From Candidatus Palauibacter scopulicola (GTDB lineage Bacteria > Gemmatimonadota > Gemmatimonadetes > Palauibacterales > Palauibacteraceae), in NCBI RefSeq assembly GCF_947581915.1, contig NZ_CANPWG010000056.1, positions 1-64,000 of the forward strand: DNA of 64,000 nucleotides. The letters are read 5' to 3'. Positions 26,607-34,981 of the stretch are shown piece after piece. Numbering within the stretch: position 1 is the first letter of the stretch; the number at the start of each line of letters is the position of its first letter. The position numbers and the translations under genes were made by a program. The notes below the pieces were generated by a model. That model had not been told where the DNA came from. It worked only from the letters and a program-made list of their open reading frames with translations, and ran no database searches.

Positions 26607-26936
26607 CTATCCAGGCAGCCGGCCGGCCTCCGAGAGATCGGGTCGGTGGGCTACGATCCACTCGTGCATGTGCTGCAGCTGGCCGAGCGGGAGCCCCTCG
26701 AGGGATTTCACCTGCAAGCCCGGGATGATACAGGCGGCGGCACGGCGGAGAAAGTAAGCGCGCTGGCGGCGGCGCTGTTCCGGGTTGAGACTCGTTCCGC
26801 CCGGGATATCCGGTATCGGTTCCATGAGGCGGCGGTAACTGTAAACTTCGCGGGCGGAGAACTCGGCGGGAATCAGATATGCGTGGCCTTCGACTTCGAG
26901 GGTGCCGTCGGATGAGATGGCGACGGGACCTGCCAT
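26607..26936 (-). CDS. Hypothetical protein, 109 residues
   Basis: I do not recognise it. It is a soluble, charged protein, with EVEGHAYLIPAEFSAREVYSYRRL near the start, an Arg-rich helix (NPEQRRRQRAYFLRRAAACI) in the middle and a predicted helix-turn at the end (LEGLPLGQLQHMHEWIVAHRPDL). It has one cysteine. It is clearly expressed by design: AAGGAGG lies six bases before the ATG at 26934-26936, the best ribosome-binding site in the window. Upstream lies a promoter-like pair at 27059-27088 and a strong hairpin at 26980-27040. It stands alone, 33 bases from pyk. Confidence 0.7.
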   Translation of the reverse strand: MAGPVAISSDGTLEVEGHAYLIPAEFSAREVYSYRRLMEPIPDIPGGTSLNPEQRRRQRAYFLRRAAACIIPGLQVKSLEGLPLGQLQHMHEWIVAHRPDLSEAGRLPG

Positions 26937-26975
26937 GTTCAGCCTCCTTACGTCTTACGTAGCAGCCAGAGACGC

Positions 26976-27040
26976 AAAAGACCGTGCCGCCGGAAGGTCG
27001 GACAATCTCCACGATTCCCCTTCATCCCAGCCGCACGGTC
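26976..27040 (-). other. Long stem in the leader of the 109-residue gene
   Basis: On the reverse strand GACCGTGC (27033-27040) is perfectly complementary to GCACGGTC (26980-26987). After a single G-G mismatch the stem continues as GCTGG/CCGGC. The loop is about 36 bases, and TTTT (26976-26979) follows the stem. It lies between the proposed promoter and the ribosome-binding site, so it could be a regulatory leader or a weak terminator. I match it to no known riboswitch. Confidence 0.5.
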
Positions 27041-27058
27041 CTCGGGCTTCCAAGACCT

Positions 27059-27088
27059 ACTATAGGCTGCAACGTGCCCTCGATGCAA
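27059..27088 (-). promoter_or_regulatory. Possible promoter for the 109-residue gene
   Basis: Reverse strand TTGCAT (27083-27088) and TATAGT (27059-27064) with an 18-bp spacer. The -10 is a good match and the -35 only half matches. Initiation near 27052 would give a leader of about 115 bases containing the long stem. The rest of the 332-base gap 26937-27268 holds the rpsU promoter and no further gene that I can support. Confidence 0.4.
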
Positions 27089-27184
27089 ACCTCCCGCCCC
27101 ATCTCCGCGTCGGATGCGACCGCCGCGACACCGCCTGGGAGAGGATCGGGCCCCGACGGGGCGCGGGCGAGACAGGCGGAGTAT

Positions 27185-27214
27185 TTGACGCGCCGCCACG
27201 ACGGCGGCTAAACT
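27185..27214 (+). promoter_or_regulatory. Sigma-70-type promoter for rpsU
   Basis: TTGACG (27185-27190) and TAAACT (27209-27214) with an 18-bp spacer lie 55 bases before the rpsU start codon on the plus strand. The spacer contains CGCCGCC and GGCGGC, which could pair. No other gene could use this promoter. Confidence 0.55.
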
Positions 27215-27268
27215 TCGGCCCCGTTGTGTCTACGGGCCGTCAGAGGTGCCCTGTCAGGAGGCTTACAC

Positions 27269-27469
27269 TTGCAGTACACGCTACGCGACAACGAAGAACT
27301 CGACCGCGCGCTGCGGAAGTTCCGCCGCAAGGTTCAGCGAGCCGGGATCTTCCGGGATATCAAGAAGCACCGGTTCTACGAGAAGCCGAGCGAGGCGCGT
27401 CGTCGCAAGATGAAGGCGGCGGAGCGCCGTCGGCGTCGGCGTCGGCGTCGCCAGAAGGCCCGCCGTTAG
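27269..27469 (+). CDS. rpsU: 30S ribosomal protein S21
   Basis: 66 residues. The sequence QYTLRDNEELDRALRKFRRKVQRAG followed by IFRDIKKHRFYEKPSEARRRK in outline is unmistakable S21, a small-subunit protein that helps start-site pairing. The start is TTG at 27269-27271 because AGGAGG lies seven bases upstream; the next upstream in-frame starts would add non-S21 sequence. The C-terminal tail carries a run of nine arginines encoded by a tandem CGTCGG-like repeat, then QKARR. Expressed alone, converging on ispG. Confidence 0.96.
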   Translation: MQYTLRDNEELDRALRKFRRKVQRAGIFRDIKKHRFYEKPSEARRRKMKAAERRRRRRRRRQKARR

Positions 27470-27505
27470 CCGGACGCCCGCCGCCAGCCGGCAGTTCTCC
27501 CCCAG

Positions 27506-28723
27506 TCAGGAAAAGCGGCGTTCGACGTATCCGTCGAGAATCCGCAGGAACTCCTCCACGATCCCATCGCCGCGCAGCGTCGAGTGGTGCTTGCCATCGA
27601 CGTAGACGGGCGCGGTCGGCGCTTCGGCCACCCCCGGCAGCGAAATACCGAGGTCCGCATGCTTCGACTCGCCGGGCCCGTTCACCACGCACCCCATCAC
27701 GGCCACGGAGAGATCCTCGACGCCGGGATAGCGCTCCCGCCAGGCCGCAAGACGGTCCGCAATATGGCTCTCGACATCGAGCGCCAACTGCTGGAAGAAG
27801 GTGCTCGTCGTCCTTCCGCAGCCCGGGCAGGCCGTCACCTGAGGCTTGAAACTCCTCAACTCGAGCGACTGCAGCAGCTGCTGCGCGATTCGAACCTCCT
27901 CGGTCCGGTCGGCGCCGGGTTCGGGCGTCAACGACACGCGGATCGTATCGCCGATCCCCTCGGAGAGCAGGATGGCGAGGGCGGCCGAAGACGCGACCGT
28001 GCCCTTCCGTCCCATCCCCGCTTCCGTGAGCCCGAGGTGCAGCGGGTAGTCGCAGCGGGACGCGAGTTCGCGGTACACGGTCACGAGATCCGGCACGCGC
28101 GACACCTTCGCGCTGAGTACGATCCGGTCGGACCCGAGACCGATGCTTTCCGCGGTTTCGGCCGAGGCCAGCGCACTTTCCACGATCGCGTCGAGCGTCA
28201 CGCGGTGCGCATCCAGCGGTTCCGGGCGGCGCGCGTTCTCATCCATGAGCCGGGTCAGGAGCATCTGGTCCAGCGAGCCCCAGTTGACCCCGATGCGGAC
28301 CGGCTTGTCGTGCTCGATCGCACAGCGGACGATCGTCGCGAACTGCTCATCGCGCCGCTTGCGGCCGACGTTGCCCGGGTTGATGCGAAACTTGGAGAGC
28401 GCGGCGGCGCAATCGGGATGGCCGGGCAGGAGAATGTGCCCGTTGAAGTGGAAGTCGCCGACAAGCGGGACGTCGATCCCCTGGCCGGAAAGATGCTCCG
28501 CGATCCGCGGCACCGCCCGGGCGGCACGTGGCGTATTCACCGTGATGCGGACGATTTCCGAGCCCGCCTCGTGGAGTGCCCGGACCTGGTCCGCCGTGGC
28601 CGCCACATCCGCCGTATCGGTGTTCGTCATCGACTGGACGACGATGGGATGGGCGCTGCCCACGCGGACGCCTCCGATATCGACGGATATCGTCGAGCGA
28701 CGCGAAGAAGACGGAGCGTTCAA
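27506..28723 (-). CDS. ispG: 4-hydroxy-3-methylbut-2-enyl diphosphate synthase
   Basis: 405 residues. The 4Fe-4S enzyme of the MEP isoprenoid pathway that converts MEcPP to HMBPP. N-terminal TIM barrel begins near [21 protein letters not shown]. The cluster cysteines lie in TACPGCGRT and [10 protein letters not shown] near the C-terminus. No ATG fits. TTG at 28721-28723, after a purine-rich GGGGGAAG, gives a normal N-terminus; TTG at 28757-28759 is an alternative. It lies 82 bases downstream of nrdJ on the same strand, so it may be on the same transcript. Confidence 0.95.
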   Translation of the reverse strand: MNAPSSSRRSTISVDIGGVRVGSAHPIVVQSMTNTDTADVAATADQVRALHEAGSEIVRITVNTPRAARAVPRIAEHLSGQGIDVPLVGDFHFNGHILLPGHPDCAAALSKFRINPGNVGRKRRDEQFATIVRCAIEHDKPVRIGVNWGSLDQMLLTRLMDENARRPEPLDAHRVTLDAIVESALASAETAESIGLGSDRIVLSAKVSRVPDLVTVYRELASRCDYPLHLGLTEAGMGRKGTVASSAALAILLSEGIGDTIRVSLTPEPGADRTEEVRIAQQLLQSLELRSFKPQVTACPGCGRTTSTFFQQLALDVESHIADRLAAWRERYPGVEDLSVAVMGCVVNGPGESKHADLGISLPGVAEAPTAPVYVDGKHHSTLRGDGIVEEFLRILDGYVERRFS

Positions 28724-28805
28724 GGGCTTCCCCCGGCGGTTCGGTGAGCGGGCGGCCAAGCGCCGGTCCGCCCCCGAATCTACTGCCGCGGGCGAACCTG
28801 TGGCG

Positions 28806-31445
28806 TCAGCCGCACTCGCTGTAGCCGCAAGCGTAGCACTTCGCGCAGCCTTCCTCAAAAGCGAGACTGCTGCCGCACTCCGAGCACGCTCCGAGGAAGA
28901 GCCGGGCCGCCGACTCCTGGTAACGTTCGATCACGGGGCGTTGCGCCGACCGGGCGCCCCCATTCGTGTTCTTCCTCCGGGCGGTCTCGACATCCTCGAT
29001 GGGAAGCGTCTGCTGAATCCCTTCCTTCTCCTCGAGATAGCGTTCGATGACCTGAGCGATCGCGTCGGGGCCCGAGAGCACCTTGCTGGCCCCGAGTCCG
29101 ACGGCCCGGTCGGAAGAGATCCCGCGCAACTGCTTGTGCACATCTCGCAGCGAGACCCCCGAGCGCAGGGCGAGCGAACAGAGCCGTCCGATGGCTTCCG
29201 CATCGGCCATCGCCGCCCCGCCCGTCTTGCCGAGGGCGACGAAGACCTCGAACGGGCGCCCCTGGTCGTCCTCGTTGATCGTCACGTACATCGTACCCAG
29301 CGGCGATTCGATCTGCCGGGTGTGACCCCGCAGCACGGCAGGCCGCTGCCGCCTCTCGACGCGGCGCATTCTGGAACCTTCGAGTTCGGTGATCCGCCGC
29401 TCCTTCTGCTCGACGGCATTCTCGAGCTTCCGGTTATGCTCCTGCAGTTCGTCGTTCTGCGCCTCCGCGGCGGCGAGCCGGGTCAGCGTGTCCGCGAGAT
29501 CTCCGGCGAACCCGGGCTCCACATCGACGGCTTCGAGCTGGACTCCGTCCGCCGCGATGGCCGAACCGCTCTCACTCGTCTGACGCTGGACATCCTTCGC
29601 CGTGCTGCCCGTCGACAGCACCTGCTCGTCACGCGACCCATCGCGGTAGACGGTGACCCCCTTGCACCGCAACTCGTACGCCATCTCGTAGATCTTGCGC
29701 ACGTCCTCCTCCGTGGCGGTCGTCGCAAAGTTGCACGTCTTCGAGATGGCGGAGTCGCAGTGCGCCTGAAACGCCGCCTGCATGCGAATGTGCTGCTCGG
29801 GCGGAACATCGTGCGCCGTGACGAAGATCCCCTGGACATCCCCCGGCACTTCATCGAAGTGGATGTGGCCCTCGTCGGCGATGCGCTGCATCAGCTCCTC
29901 GGAATACCAACCCCCTTCCTTCGCACGGCGCACGAAGTCCGGATTCACATCCGGCATCAGCACGCCTGCCTGATTCCTCATGAACGCGACCGCGAACAGC
30001 GGTTCGATCCCGCTTGAACACCCCGCAATGATCGAAATGGTCCCCGTCGGTGCGACCGTTGTCAGGTTGCAGTTGCGGAGCCGGCGTTCGGGGCGGATCC
30101 GATTGCCGTCGGCGTCCCGGGCGCAGGTCTCGTCCGGACCCCAGATCGATCGCTCCCACTCGGGAAAGACGCCGCGCTCGGCGGCCAGCCGTTCGGACTC
30201 GACCTTGGATTCCTCGTCAACGAACGCCATCAACTCGCACGCGAGTTCGACCGCGCGCTCGGAACCGTAGGGTTCGCCGATTCTTACGAGCATGTCGGCC
30301 CATCCCATGATCCCGAGGCCGACACGGCGGATCCGCTGCGACAGATCTTCGATCTTCGGGAGCGGGTAGCGGTTGGCATCGATCACGTTGTCGAGGAAAC
30401 GGGTCGATGCGTGGACGGCCTGGCCGAGCCCGTCCCAGTCGATCCGACCCCGATCGTCGACGAAATAGCCCACGTTGATCGAGCCGAGATTGCATACGTC
30501 GTAGGCGAGCAGCGGCTGTTCGCCGCAGGGGTTCGTGGCTTCGTAGTCGCCGAGGTGCGGGACCGGGTTGTAGCGGTTCGCCTCGTCGATGAAGAAGACT
30601 CCGGGCTCGCCGTTCCGCCACGCGCTGGAGATGATGCTCGAGAACACCTCGCCGGCGTTCAGCTGGTCCACGACATCGCCGGTCCGCGGGCTGATGAGAT
30701 CGTAGTCCGAACCCGCCCGGACCGCCGCCATGAAGGCGTCGGTCACGCCGACCGAGATGTTGAAATTCGTGATCCGGGTCTTGTCCGCCTTGCACCCGAT
30801 GAAATGGCGGATGTCCGGGTGATCGACGCGCAGGATGCCCATGTTCGCGCCCCGCCGCGTGCCGCCCTGCTTCACGGCCTCGGTCGAGGCATCGTAGACC
30901 TCCATGAAACTGACCGGGCCGCTCGCCACGCCCATCGTCGACTTGACGACATCACCGGACGGACGAAGGCGACTGAAACCGAACCCGGTGCCGCCACCGC
31001 TCTGATGGATGAGGGCCATGTCCCGCAGCGTCTCGTAGATGCCGTCGAGACTGTCCGGAACGGGAAGCACGAAGCACGCGGAGAGTTGCCCGAGAGGACG
31101 CCCGGCGTTCATGAGCGTAGGGCTGTTCGGCTCGAAGATGCCGTCGGCCATCAGGTGATAGAAGCGCTCCGTGCGTTCGAGGATCGCTTCGTCCGTCGCC
31201 CCGTAGCGGCCATCCTGCGACGCGACGACATCGGCCACGCGCCAGAAGAGGTCGCGCGGCCCCTCGATGGGCTCCCCACGGTCGTTCTTCTTCAGATACC
31301 GGCGCGCCAGCACGGTCCGCGCGTTCTCGGCAAGTCCGGGCTCGGCGAGGTCGGCCGGCCTGGCATTGGATCCCATCCGCATCTCACCCCGTACCGGGGC
31401 GCTCGTCGACGCGCCCTCCCGCACCGCCACATCCGGTGGATTCAT
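28806..31445 (-). CDS. nrdJ: Adenosylcobalamin-dependent (class II) ribonucleotide reductase
   Basis: 879 residues. It reduces ribonucleotides to deoxyribonucleotides with a B12-generated thiyl radical and needs no partner subunit. Seen: [21 protein letters not shown], the active-site region [20 protein letters not shown] with its redox and radical cysteines, [18 protein letters not shown], and a C-terminal tail with C-x2-C pairs ([13 protein letters not shown]) for thioredoxin-linked re-reduction. Between catalytic core and tail, about residues 645-700 form a coiled coil ([19 protein letters not shown]). ATG 31445 follows a GGGGG run. Control sites for it lie at 31500-31752. Confidence 0.97.
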   Translation of the reverse strand: MNPPDVAVREGASTSAPVRGEMRMGSNARPADLAEPGLAENARTVLARRYLKKNDRGEPIEGPRDLFWRVADVVASQDGRYGATDEAILERTERFYHLMADGIFEPNSPTLMNAGRPLGQLSACFVLPVPDSLDGIYETLRDMALIHQSGGGTGFGFSRLRPSGDVVKSTMGVASGPVSFMEVYDASTEAVKQGGTRRGANMGILRVDHPDIRHFIGCKADKTRITNFNISVGVTDAFMAAVRAGSDYDLISPRTGDVVDQLNAGEVFSSIISSAWRNGEPGVFFIDEANRYNPVPHLGDYEATNPCGEQPLLAYDVCNLGSINVGYFVDDRGRIDWDGLGQAVHASTRFLDNVIDANRYPLPKIEDLSQRIRRVGLGIMGWADMLVRIGEPYGSERAVELACELMAFVDEESKVESERLAAERGVFPEWERSIWGPDETCARDADGNRIRPERRLRNCNLTTVAPTGTISIIAGCSSGIEPLFAVAFMRNQAGVLMPDVNPDFVRRAKEGGWYSEELMQRIADEGHIHFDEVPGDVQGIFVTAHDVPPEQHIRMQAAFQAHCDSAISKTCNFATTATEEDVRKIYEMAYELRCKGVTVYRDGSRDEQVLSTGSTAKDVQRQTSESGSAIAADGVQLEAVDVEPGFAGDLADTLTRLAAAEAQNDELQEHNRKLENAVEQKERRITELEGSRMRRVERRQRPAVLRGHTRQIESPLGTMYVTINEDDQGRPFEVFVALGKTGGAAMADAEAIGRLCSLALRSGVSLRDVHKQLRGISSDRAVGLGASKVLSGPDAIAQVIERYLEEKEGIQQTLPIEDVETARRKNTNGGARSAQRPVIERYQESAARLFLGACSECGSSLAFEEGCAKCYACGYSECG

Positions 31446-31499
31446 TGCCGCCCCCCGCCTTCCTGTTCTCGACCGTCCACAAACCAGGTCAATCCGCGG

Positions 31500-31519
31500 A
31501 AAAAACCGGCTTCGGCCGG
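31500..31519 (-). terminator. Terminator-like hairpin in the nrdJ leader
   Basis: Reverse strand CCGGC-CGAA-GCCGG followed immediately by six T. It lies about 200 bases after the predicted nrdJ start of transcription and 55 bases before its ATG, so it sits inside the leader. A perfect palindrome CCGGCCTAGGCCGG at 31546-31559 precedes it, and the arms of the two hairpins are interchangeable, which would allow antiterminator pairing. It could alternatively end read-through from the symporter gene upstream. Confidence 0.6.
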
Positions 31520-31545
31520 GACCCGACGACCGCGCGAGTCGAATG

Positions 31546-31559
31546 CCGGCCTAGGCCGG
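31546..31559 (-). other. Palindromic GC hairpin upstream of the leader terminator
   Basis: CCGGCCTAGGCCGG is a perfect 14-base inverted repeat in the nrdJ leader. Its left arm can also pair with the GCCGG right arm of the terminator-like hairpin at 31506-31519. With only 26 bases between the two, it is a plausible alternative structure. No T-run follows it. Confidence 0.45.
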
Positions 31560-31646
31560 GAAGCCTGACGAGCGCGGAGATCGTCATTGGCCCCGCGCCC
31601 ATCGTTCTGGTTCCTTCGTATGCGACCGCTGTGGATCGTCGGGCGG

Positions 31647-31696
31647 TTTTCCACGACTCCACAGCTTTTCCACACAAAATCCGTGTTTTTTCCACA
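31647..31696 (+). repeat. Three direct TTTTCCAC(A/G) repeats, DnaA-box-like
   Basis: TTTTCCACG at 31647-31655, TTTTCCACA at 31666-31674 and TTTTCCACA at 31688-31696, spaced 19 and 22 bases. Each of the last two differs from the DnaA box TTATCCACA by one base. They lie just downstream of the predicted nrdJ transcription start. Whether DnaA binds is not shown by the sequence. They are AT-rich against a strongly GC-rich background. Confidence 0.4.
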
Positions 31697-31700
31697 CGCA

Positions 31701-31716
31701 CCGCTACATGTGGTGG
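31701..31716 (-). promoter_or_regulatory. NrdR box 2 (downstream)
   Basis: CCGCTACATGTGGTGG keeps all six most conserved positions of the NrdR box (C4, A6, A8, T9, T11, G13). It lies exactly 32 bases, about three helical turns, from box 1, with a 16-base gap, the spacing typical of NrdR box pairs. It covers the predicted start of transcription of nrdJ. NrdR represses RNR genes when dATP is high. Confidence 0.7.
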
Positions 31717-31723
31717 CCTTCAA

Positions 31724-31752
31724 ATGATAACTACACCATATGTTGTGGTCAA
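31724..31752 (-). promoter_or_regulatory. nrdJ promoter
   Basis: Reverse strand TTGACC (31747-31752) and TATCAT (31724-31729), each five of six matches to consensus, with the optimal 17-bp spacer. It gives a leader of about 270 bases before nrdJ. NrdR box 1 fills the spacer, so repressor binding would block polymerase directly. The 357-base gap 31446-31802 is thus mostly regulatory. Confidence 0.75.
31733..31748 (-). promoter_or_regulatory. NrdR box 1 (between -35 and -10 of nrdJ)
   Basis: ACACCATATGTTGTGG matches the NrdR consensus acaCwAtATaTwGwgt at all six core positions and 14 of 16 overall. It lies in the 17-bp promoter spacer, overlapping the -35 by two bases. With box 2 it forms the standard pair 32 bases apart. 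The nrdR gene is not in the window. Confidence 0.78.
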
Positions 31753-31802
31753 GCCGGAGAGCCGCGCCGGACGGGGGCCGGCACCCCATGGCAAAACCCG
31801 CG

Positions 31803-33524
31803 TCAGCGCCGGGCGCGCAGGATCCAGAGCCCGGCGCCGCCCAGAGCGGCCACACCGGCGGAAAGGGCGGCGGTTCGCGGTTCGAGCAGCAGCATGGCTC
31901 CGAGGGCGAACATCGCGCCGAACAGGAGCAGCGTGGCTCCCGCCGTCCGCAGGAGCCCTTCGTGGAGGGGGAAGTCGGGAGCGACACCCGCGCGCTCGCG
32001 GATCGACCGCCAGCCCGGCCCGGAGGGCCGCACCCGCCGATAGAACTTCAGCAGGGTCGCCTCGTCCTCCGGGCGGGTGAACCACATCACGGGAAGCCAG
32101 ACCGCCGCCGAGCCGAAGGCGGTCAGCGCGAGCCGCGTCCCGAACTCCATCGCACCGAACGCGGGAAGATAGGAGCAGAGCGCGATGGCGAAGCCGGCGA
32201 GCATGGAGGCGAGTTCGGCCCACGCGTTCACCCGCCACCAGAACCAGCGCAGGATGAGCACCGCCCCGGGCCCCGTGCCGATGGCGATCATGAAGCGAAA
32301 CAGGGCCCCGATGTCATCGGCGAAGAACGCCGCCGCCGTCGCGGCCGCAACGATGCAGGCCGAAGCGAGCCGGCCCAGCAGGACGAGTCGCGCGGACGGA
32401 GCGTCCGGGTCCACGAAGCGGGCGTAGAGGTCGTTCACGAGATAGCTCGCGCCCCAGTTGATCTGCGTGGAGACGGTCGACATGAAGGCGGCGAAGAACG
32501 ACGCGACGACGAGTCCCAGGAGACCCGCGGGAAGGTAGCGCAGCATGAGCATCGGATACCCCAGATCGGGATCGGCCAGATCCGGGAAGACCACGACGGC
32601 CACGAGTCCGACGAGCACCCAGGGCCACGCACGGACCACGTAGTGAAGCCACACGAACCACCATGCGGCGCGCTCGGCGTCCGCTTCGGTGCGGCAGGCG
32701 AGGAGGCGCTGCACGAACTCGCCCCCGCCGTCGGAGCGGCGGAAGGCCCACCACTGGATGCCGAGGTAGGCGAGGAAGGTCCCGAACGGGAGGGCCTCGG
32801 ACCCCGGCCGGGGGACCATCCCCAGTACATCGCTCCGCCCCGCCGCGGCCAGTTGAGCCTTGAGTTCCGCGATCCCCCCGATTTCCGCCAGGGCGAAGGC
32901 GGCCACGAGAATGGCCCCGAAGAGCGCGAGGAAGAACTGGAAGAAGTCCGTCGCGACGACACCCCACAGCCCGGCGATGCTCGCGTAGGCGAGCACGAAG
33001 ATGGAGAGGGCCACGACCGCCCACAGGCGCTCGTCTCCCGGCATCCAGCCGGACAGGTCCGGGAGGAGCCCGAGAGCCTCGACGACCTTGCGCATGGCCA
33101 GCATCACGAAGCCGATCGAGATGCAGTTGATCGGCACCGCGAACAGGAAGGCGCGTGTGGCGCGCAGGACGGCGGCGGGGCGACCGCCATAGCGAAGTTC
33201 CGTCAGTTCCACATCGGTGACGATCCCGGCGCGGCGCCACAGACGCGCGAAGAGGTAGATGAGAAGGAGGTGGGAGAGGCCGAAGGACCACCATTCCCAG
33301 TTGCCGGCGATGCCCCGGCGCGCGATGAGGGCCGAGACATAGAGCGGCGTATCCACCGAGAAGGTGGTCGCGGCCATCGACGTGCCCGCGAGCCACCACG
33401 GCAGCGCGCGTCCCCCGACGAAGAAGTCGACGATGCTCCCGCGCGCCCGGCGCGAGAGCCACAGTCCGACGCCGAACGTGAGCGCGAGGTAGATCGCGAC
33501 GATCCACCAGTCGGCCGGACTCAA
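31803..33524 (-). CDS. Sodium:solute symporter (SSS family) in the wall-recycling operon
   Basis: 573 residues with about 13 to 14 hydrophobic helices, beginning SPADWWIVAIYLALTFGVGLW, with DFFVGGRALPWWLAGTSMAATTFSVDTP, the typical SSS substrate/sodium region, and FFAAFMSTVSTQINWGASYLVNDLY. The TTG at 33522-33524 overlaps the GH3 stop (TTGA), and this start places the first helix correctly; the upstream open frame is the Gly/Arg-rich shadow of the GH3 gene. As last gene of murQ-anmK-GH3, it probably imports a wall-derived sugar such as anhydro-MurNAc or a disaccharide. That substrate is an inference from context. Confidence 0.85.
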   Translation of the reverse strand: MSPADWWIVAIYLALTFGVGLWLSRRARGSIVDFFVGGRALPWWLAGTSMAATTFSVDTPLYVSALIARRGIAGNWEWWSFGLSHLLLIYLFARLWRRAGIVTDVELTELRYGGRPAAVLRATRAFLFAVPINCISIGFVMLAMRKVVEALGLLPDLSGWMPGDERLWAVVALSIFVLAYASIAGLWGVVATDFFQFFLALFGAILVAAFALAEIGGIAELKAQLAAAGRSDVLGMVPRPGSEALPFGTFLAYLGIQWWAFRRSDGGGEFVQRLLACRTEADAERAAWWFVWLHYVVRAWPWVLVGLVAVVVFPDLADPDLGYPMLMLRYLPAGLLGLVVASFFAAFMSTVSTQINWGASYLVNDLYARFVDPDAPSARLVLLGRLASACIVAAATAAAFFADDIGALFRFMIAIGTGPGAVLILRWFWWRVNAWAELASMLAGFAIALCSYLPAFGAMEFGTRLALTAFGSAAVWLPVMWFTRPEDEATLLKFYRRVRPSGPGWRSIRERAGVAPDFPLHEGLLRTAGATLLLFGAMFALGAMLLLEPRTAALSAGVAALGGAGLWILRARR

Positions 33525-34981
33525 CGGTCCCCTCGGCCGGGCGGCGCCCCCGCCGCCGCGCCGGCCGCCAGGCGCAGCCAGTCCGCGGCGGCTCGTTCCA
33601 TCACCGTTTCGGTGGACCACGCGCAGATGCCGGGGACGCCCAGCACATCGAGCCAGCGGCGGTGGCCGAGCAGGACGACGAGGCCGCGGCGGGCGGAGCG
33701 GACGAGGGCGCGCGTCCGCTCAACGACGTCGGCCGCGGGTGCGCCCCGGCCCTTCCAGCCGCGCGGCGTCGCGGCGAGCACGACGATGCACTGTCCGGCA
33801 TCGGAACTGTCCGTGACCCGCCAGCCGGCCGCGCGCAGGTCTTCGGCGACGATCGTGCCCAACGCTCCGGCGCGGCCGGCCGGCGGGCCGACATCCGGGT
33901 CGTCCGACACCCCGACGACCCTCGTCGGCGCCCGCGGCCTCCAACTGCGCAGGACCTCCACATCCCCCGTGATCGTATCGCGGGCGAACGCGACCGGTTC
34001 GAACTCCGGCCGCGACGCGGGGGCGGAGGGCGGACAGTTGCGGGCCGAACGGGCCGAGGCCTCCTCCAGCCTGGCGGCGAAGAGCGGGTCGTCGCCGGCC
34101 CGCGCCAGCGACGTGACCGTCGCCTCGGCGTCGGTCGGATAGCAGATGAGATCGCACCCCGCGGCGACCGCCTCGACGGCGGCGCTCGCATCGTCGGAGC
34201 CGGCGCCGCCCATGATCATGGCATCCGTGCTCACGACGCCTTCGAAACCCAGCCGTCCGCGAAGGAGTCCCGAGACGATCTTCGGCTCCACCGTCGCCGC
34301 CCGTTCGCCGCCGAGCGCCGGATAGGCGACGTGCGCCACCATCACGCTGGCGACCCGGTCCGCTGCGGCCGCGAAGGGCGCCAGATCTTCATCGAGCAGT
34401 TCGGCGGAGACATCGATGGAGGGGAGTCCGATATGCGAGTCCTCGGTCGTCCTGCCGTGACCGGGAAAGTGCTTCGCGCAGGCTGCGGCGCCGGTGGATT
34501 GGCAGGCGTCGATCCAGCGGACACCCAGCTCTCCGACGCGCCGCGGGTCCGCACCGAAACTGCGCGTGGCAATGATCGGATTGTCAGGTTCGGCATCCAG
34601 ATCGAGCACCGGCGCGATCACCCAGTTGATCCCGACGGACAGCGCTTCACAAGCCGTGACGCGCCCCGCCGCCGCGACGGCCGCGTCGGGACGCGGCCGG
34701 GACGCGAGTGCCGCGGGCGGCGGCAACTCGATCAGGCCCCGGATCTGCTGGCCCGCGCCCCGCTCCAGGTCCGCCCCGATCCAGAGCGGCCGCGCCGCGT
34801 CGTCGCGGATTCGCTCGACCAGGCGACCGACGCGATCCGCGTCGCCGCCGAACAGGATGAACCCGCCCACCCCAAGGGCAAGCGCCCGGTCCGCACGCCG
34901 CTCCACTTCATCCGGAGACCAGCGATCGAGCCGGAGCGCTTCGATGACGACCCGGGCCGGGTCCACGTCGGATCGGGTCAC
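33521..34981 (-). CDS. GH3 beta-N-acetylhexosaminidase (NagZ type) with C-terminal domain
   Basis: 486 residues. The GH3 barrel shows KHFPGHGRTTEDSHIGLP, in which the D-S-H loop is the NagZ-type acid/base element, and VVSTDAMIMGG, where Asp is the nucleophile. It would release GlcNAc from GlcNAc-anhydroMurNAc. NagZ alone is about 340 residues; here roughly 140 more form a second alpha/beta domain (RVVGVSDDPDVGPPAGRAGALG, VVLLGHRRWLDVLG). No signal peptide, so cytoplasmic. GTG at 34979-34981 overlaps the anmK stop (GTGA). Confidence 0.87.
   Translation of the reverse strand: MTRSDVDPARVVIEALRLDRWSPDEVERRADRALALGVGGFILFGGDADRVGRLVERIRDDAARPLWIGADLERGAGQQIRGLIELPPPAALASRPRPDAAVAAAGRVTACEALSVGINWVIAPVLDLDAEPDNPIIATRSFGADPRRVGELGVRWIDACQSTGAAACAKHFPGHGRTTEDSHIGLPSIDVSAELLDEDLAPFAAAADRVASVMVAHVAYPALGGERAATVEPKIVSGLLRGRLGFEGVVSTDAMIMGGAGSDDASAAVEAVAAGCDLICYPTDAEATVTSLARAGDDPLFAARLEEASARSARNCPPSAPASRPEFEPVAFARDTITGDVEVLRSWRPRAPTRVVGVSDDPDVGPPAGRAGALGTIVAEDLRAAGWRVTDSSDAGQCIVVLAATPRGWKGRGAPAADVVERTRALVRSARRGLVVLLGHRRWLDVLGVPGICAWSTETVMERAAADWLRLAAGAAAGAPPGRGDR

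Noticed and set aside
31489..31701. A 70-codon frame in the nrdJ leader, starting GTG-CGT-GTG, as a possible leader peptide
   Set aside because: No ribosome-binding site, and it runs through the hairpins to near the ATG. No codon pattern (such as repeated regulatory codons) supports attenuation by translation.
31446..31716. A cobalamin riboswitch upstream of nrdJ
   Set aside because: I looked for the B12 box and the conserved GCCACTG-like core on the minus strand and did not find them. A covariance model search would settle it.
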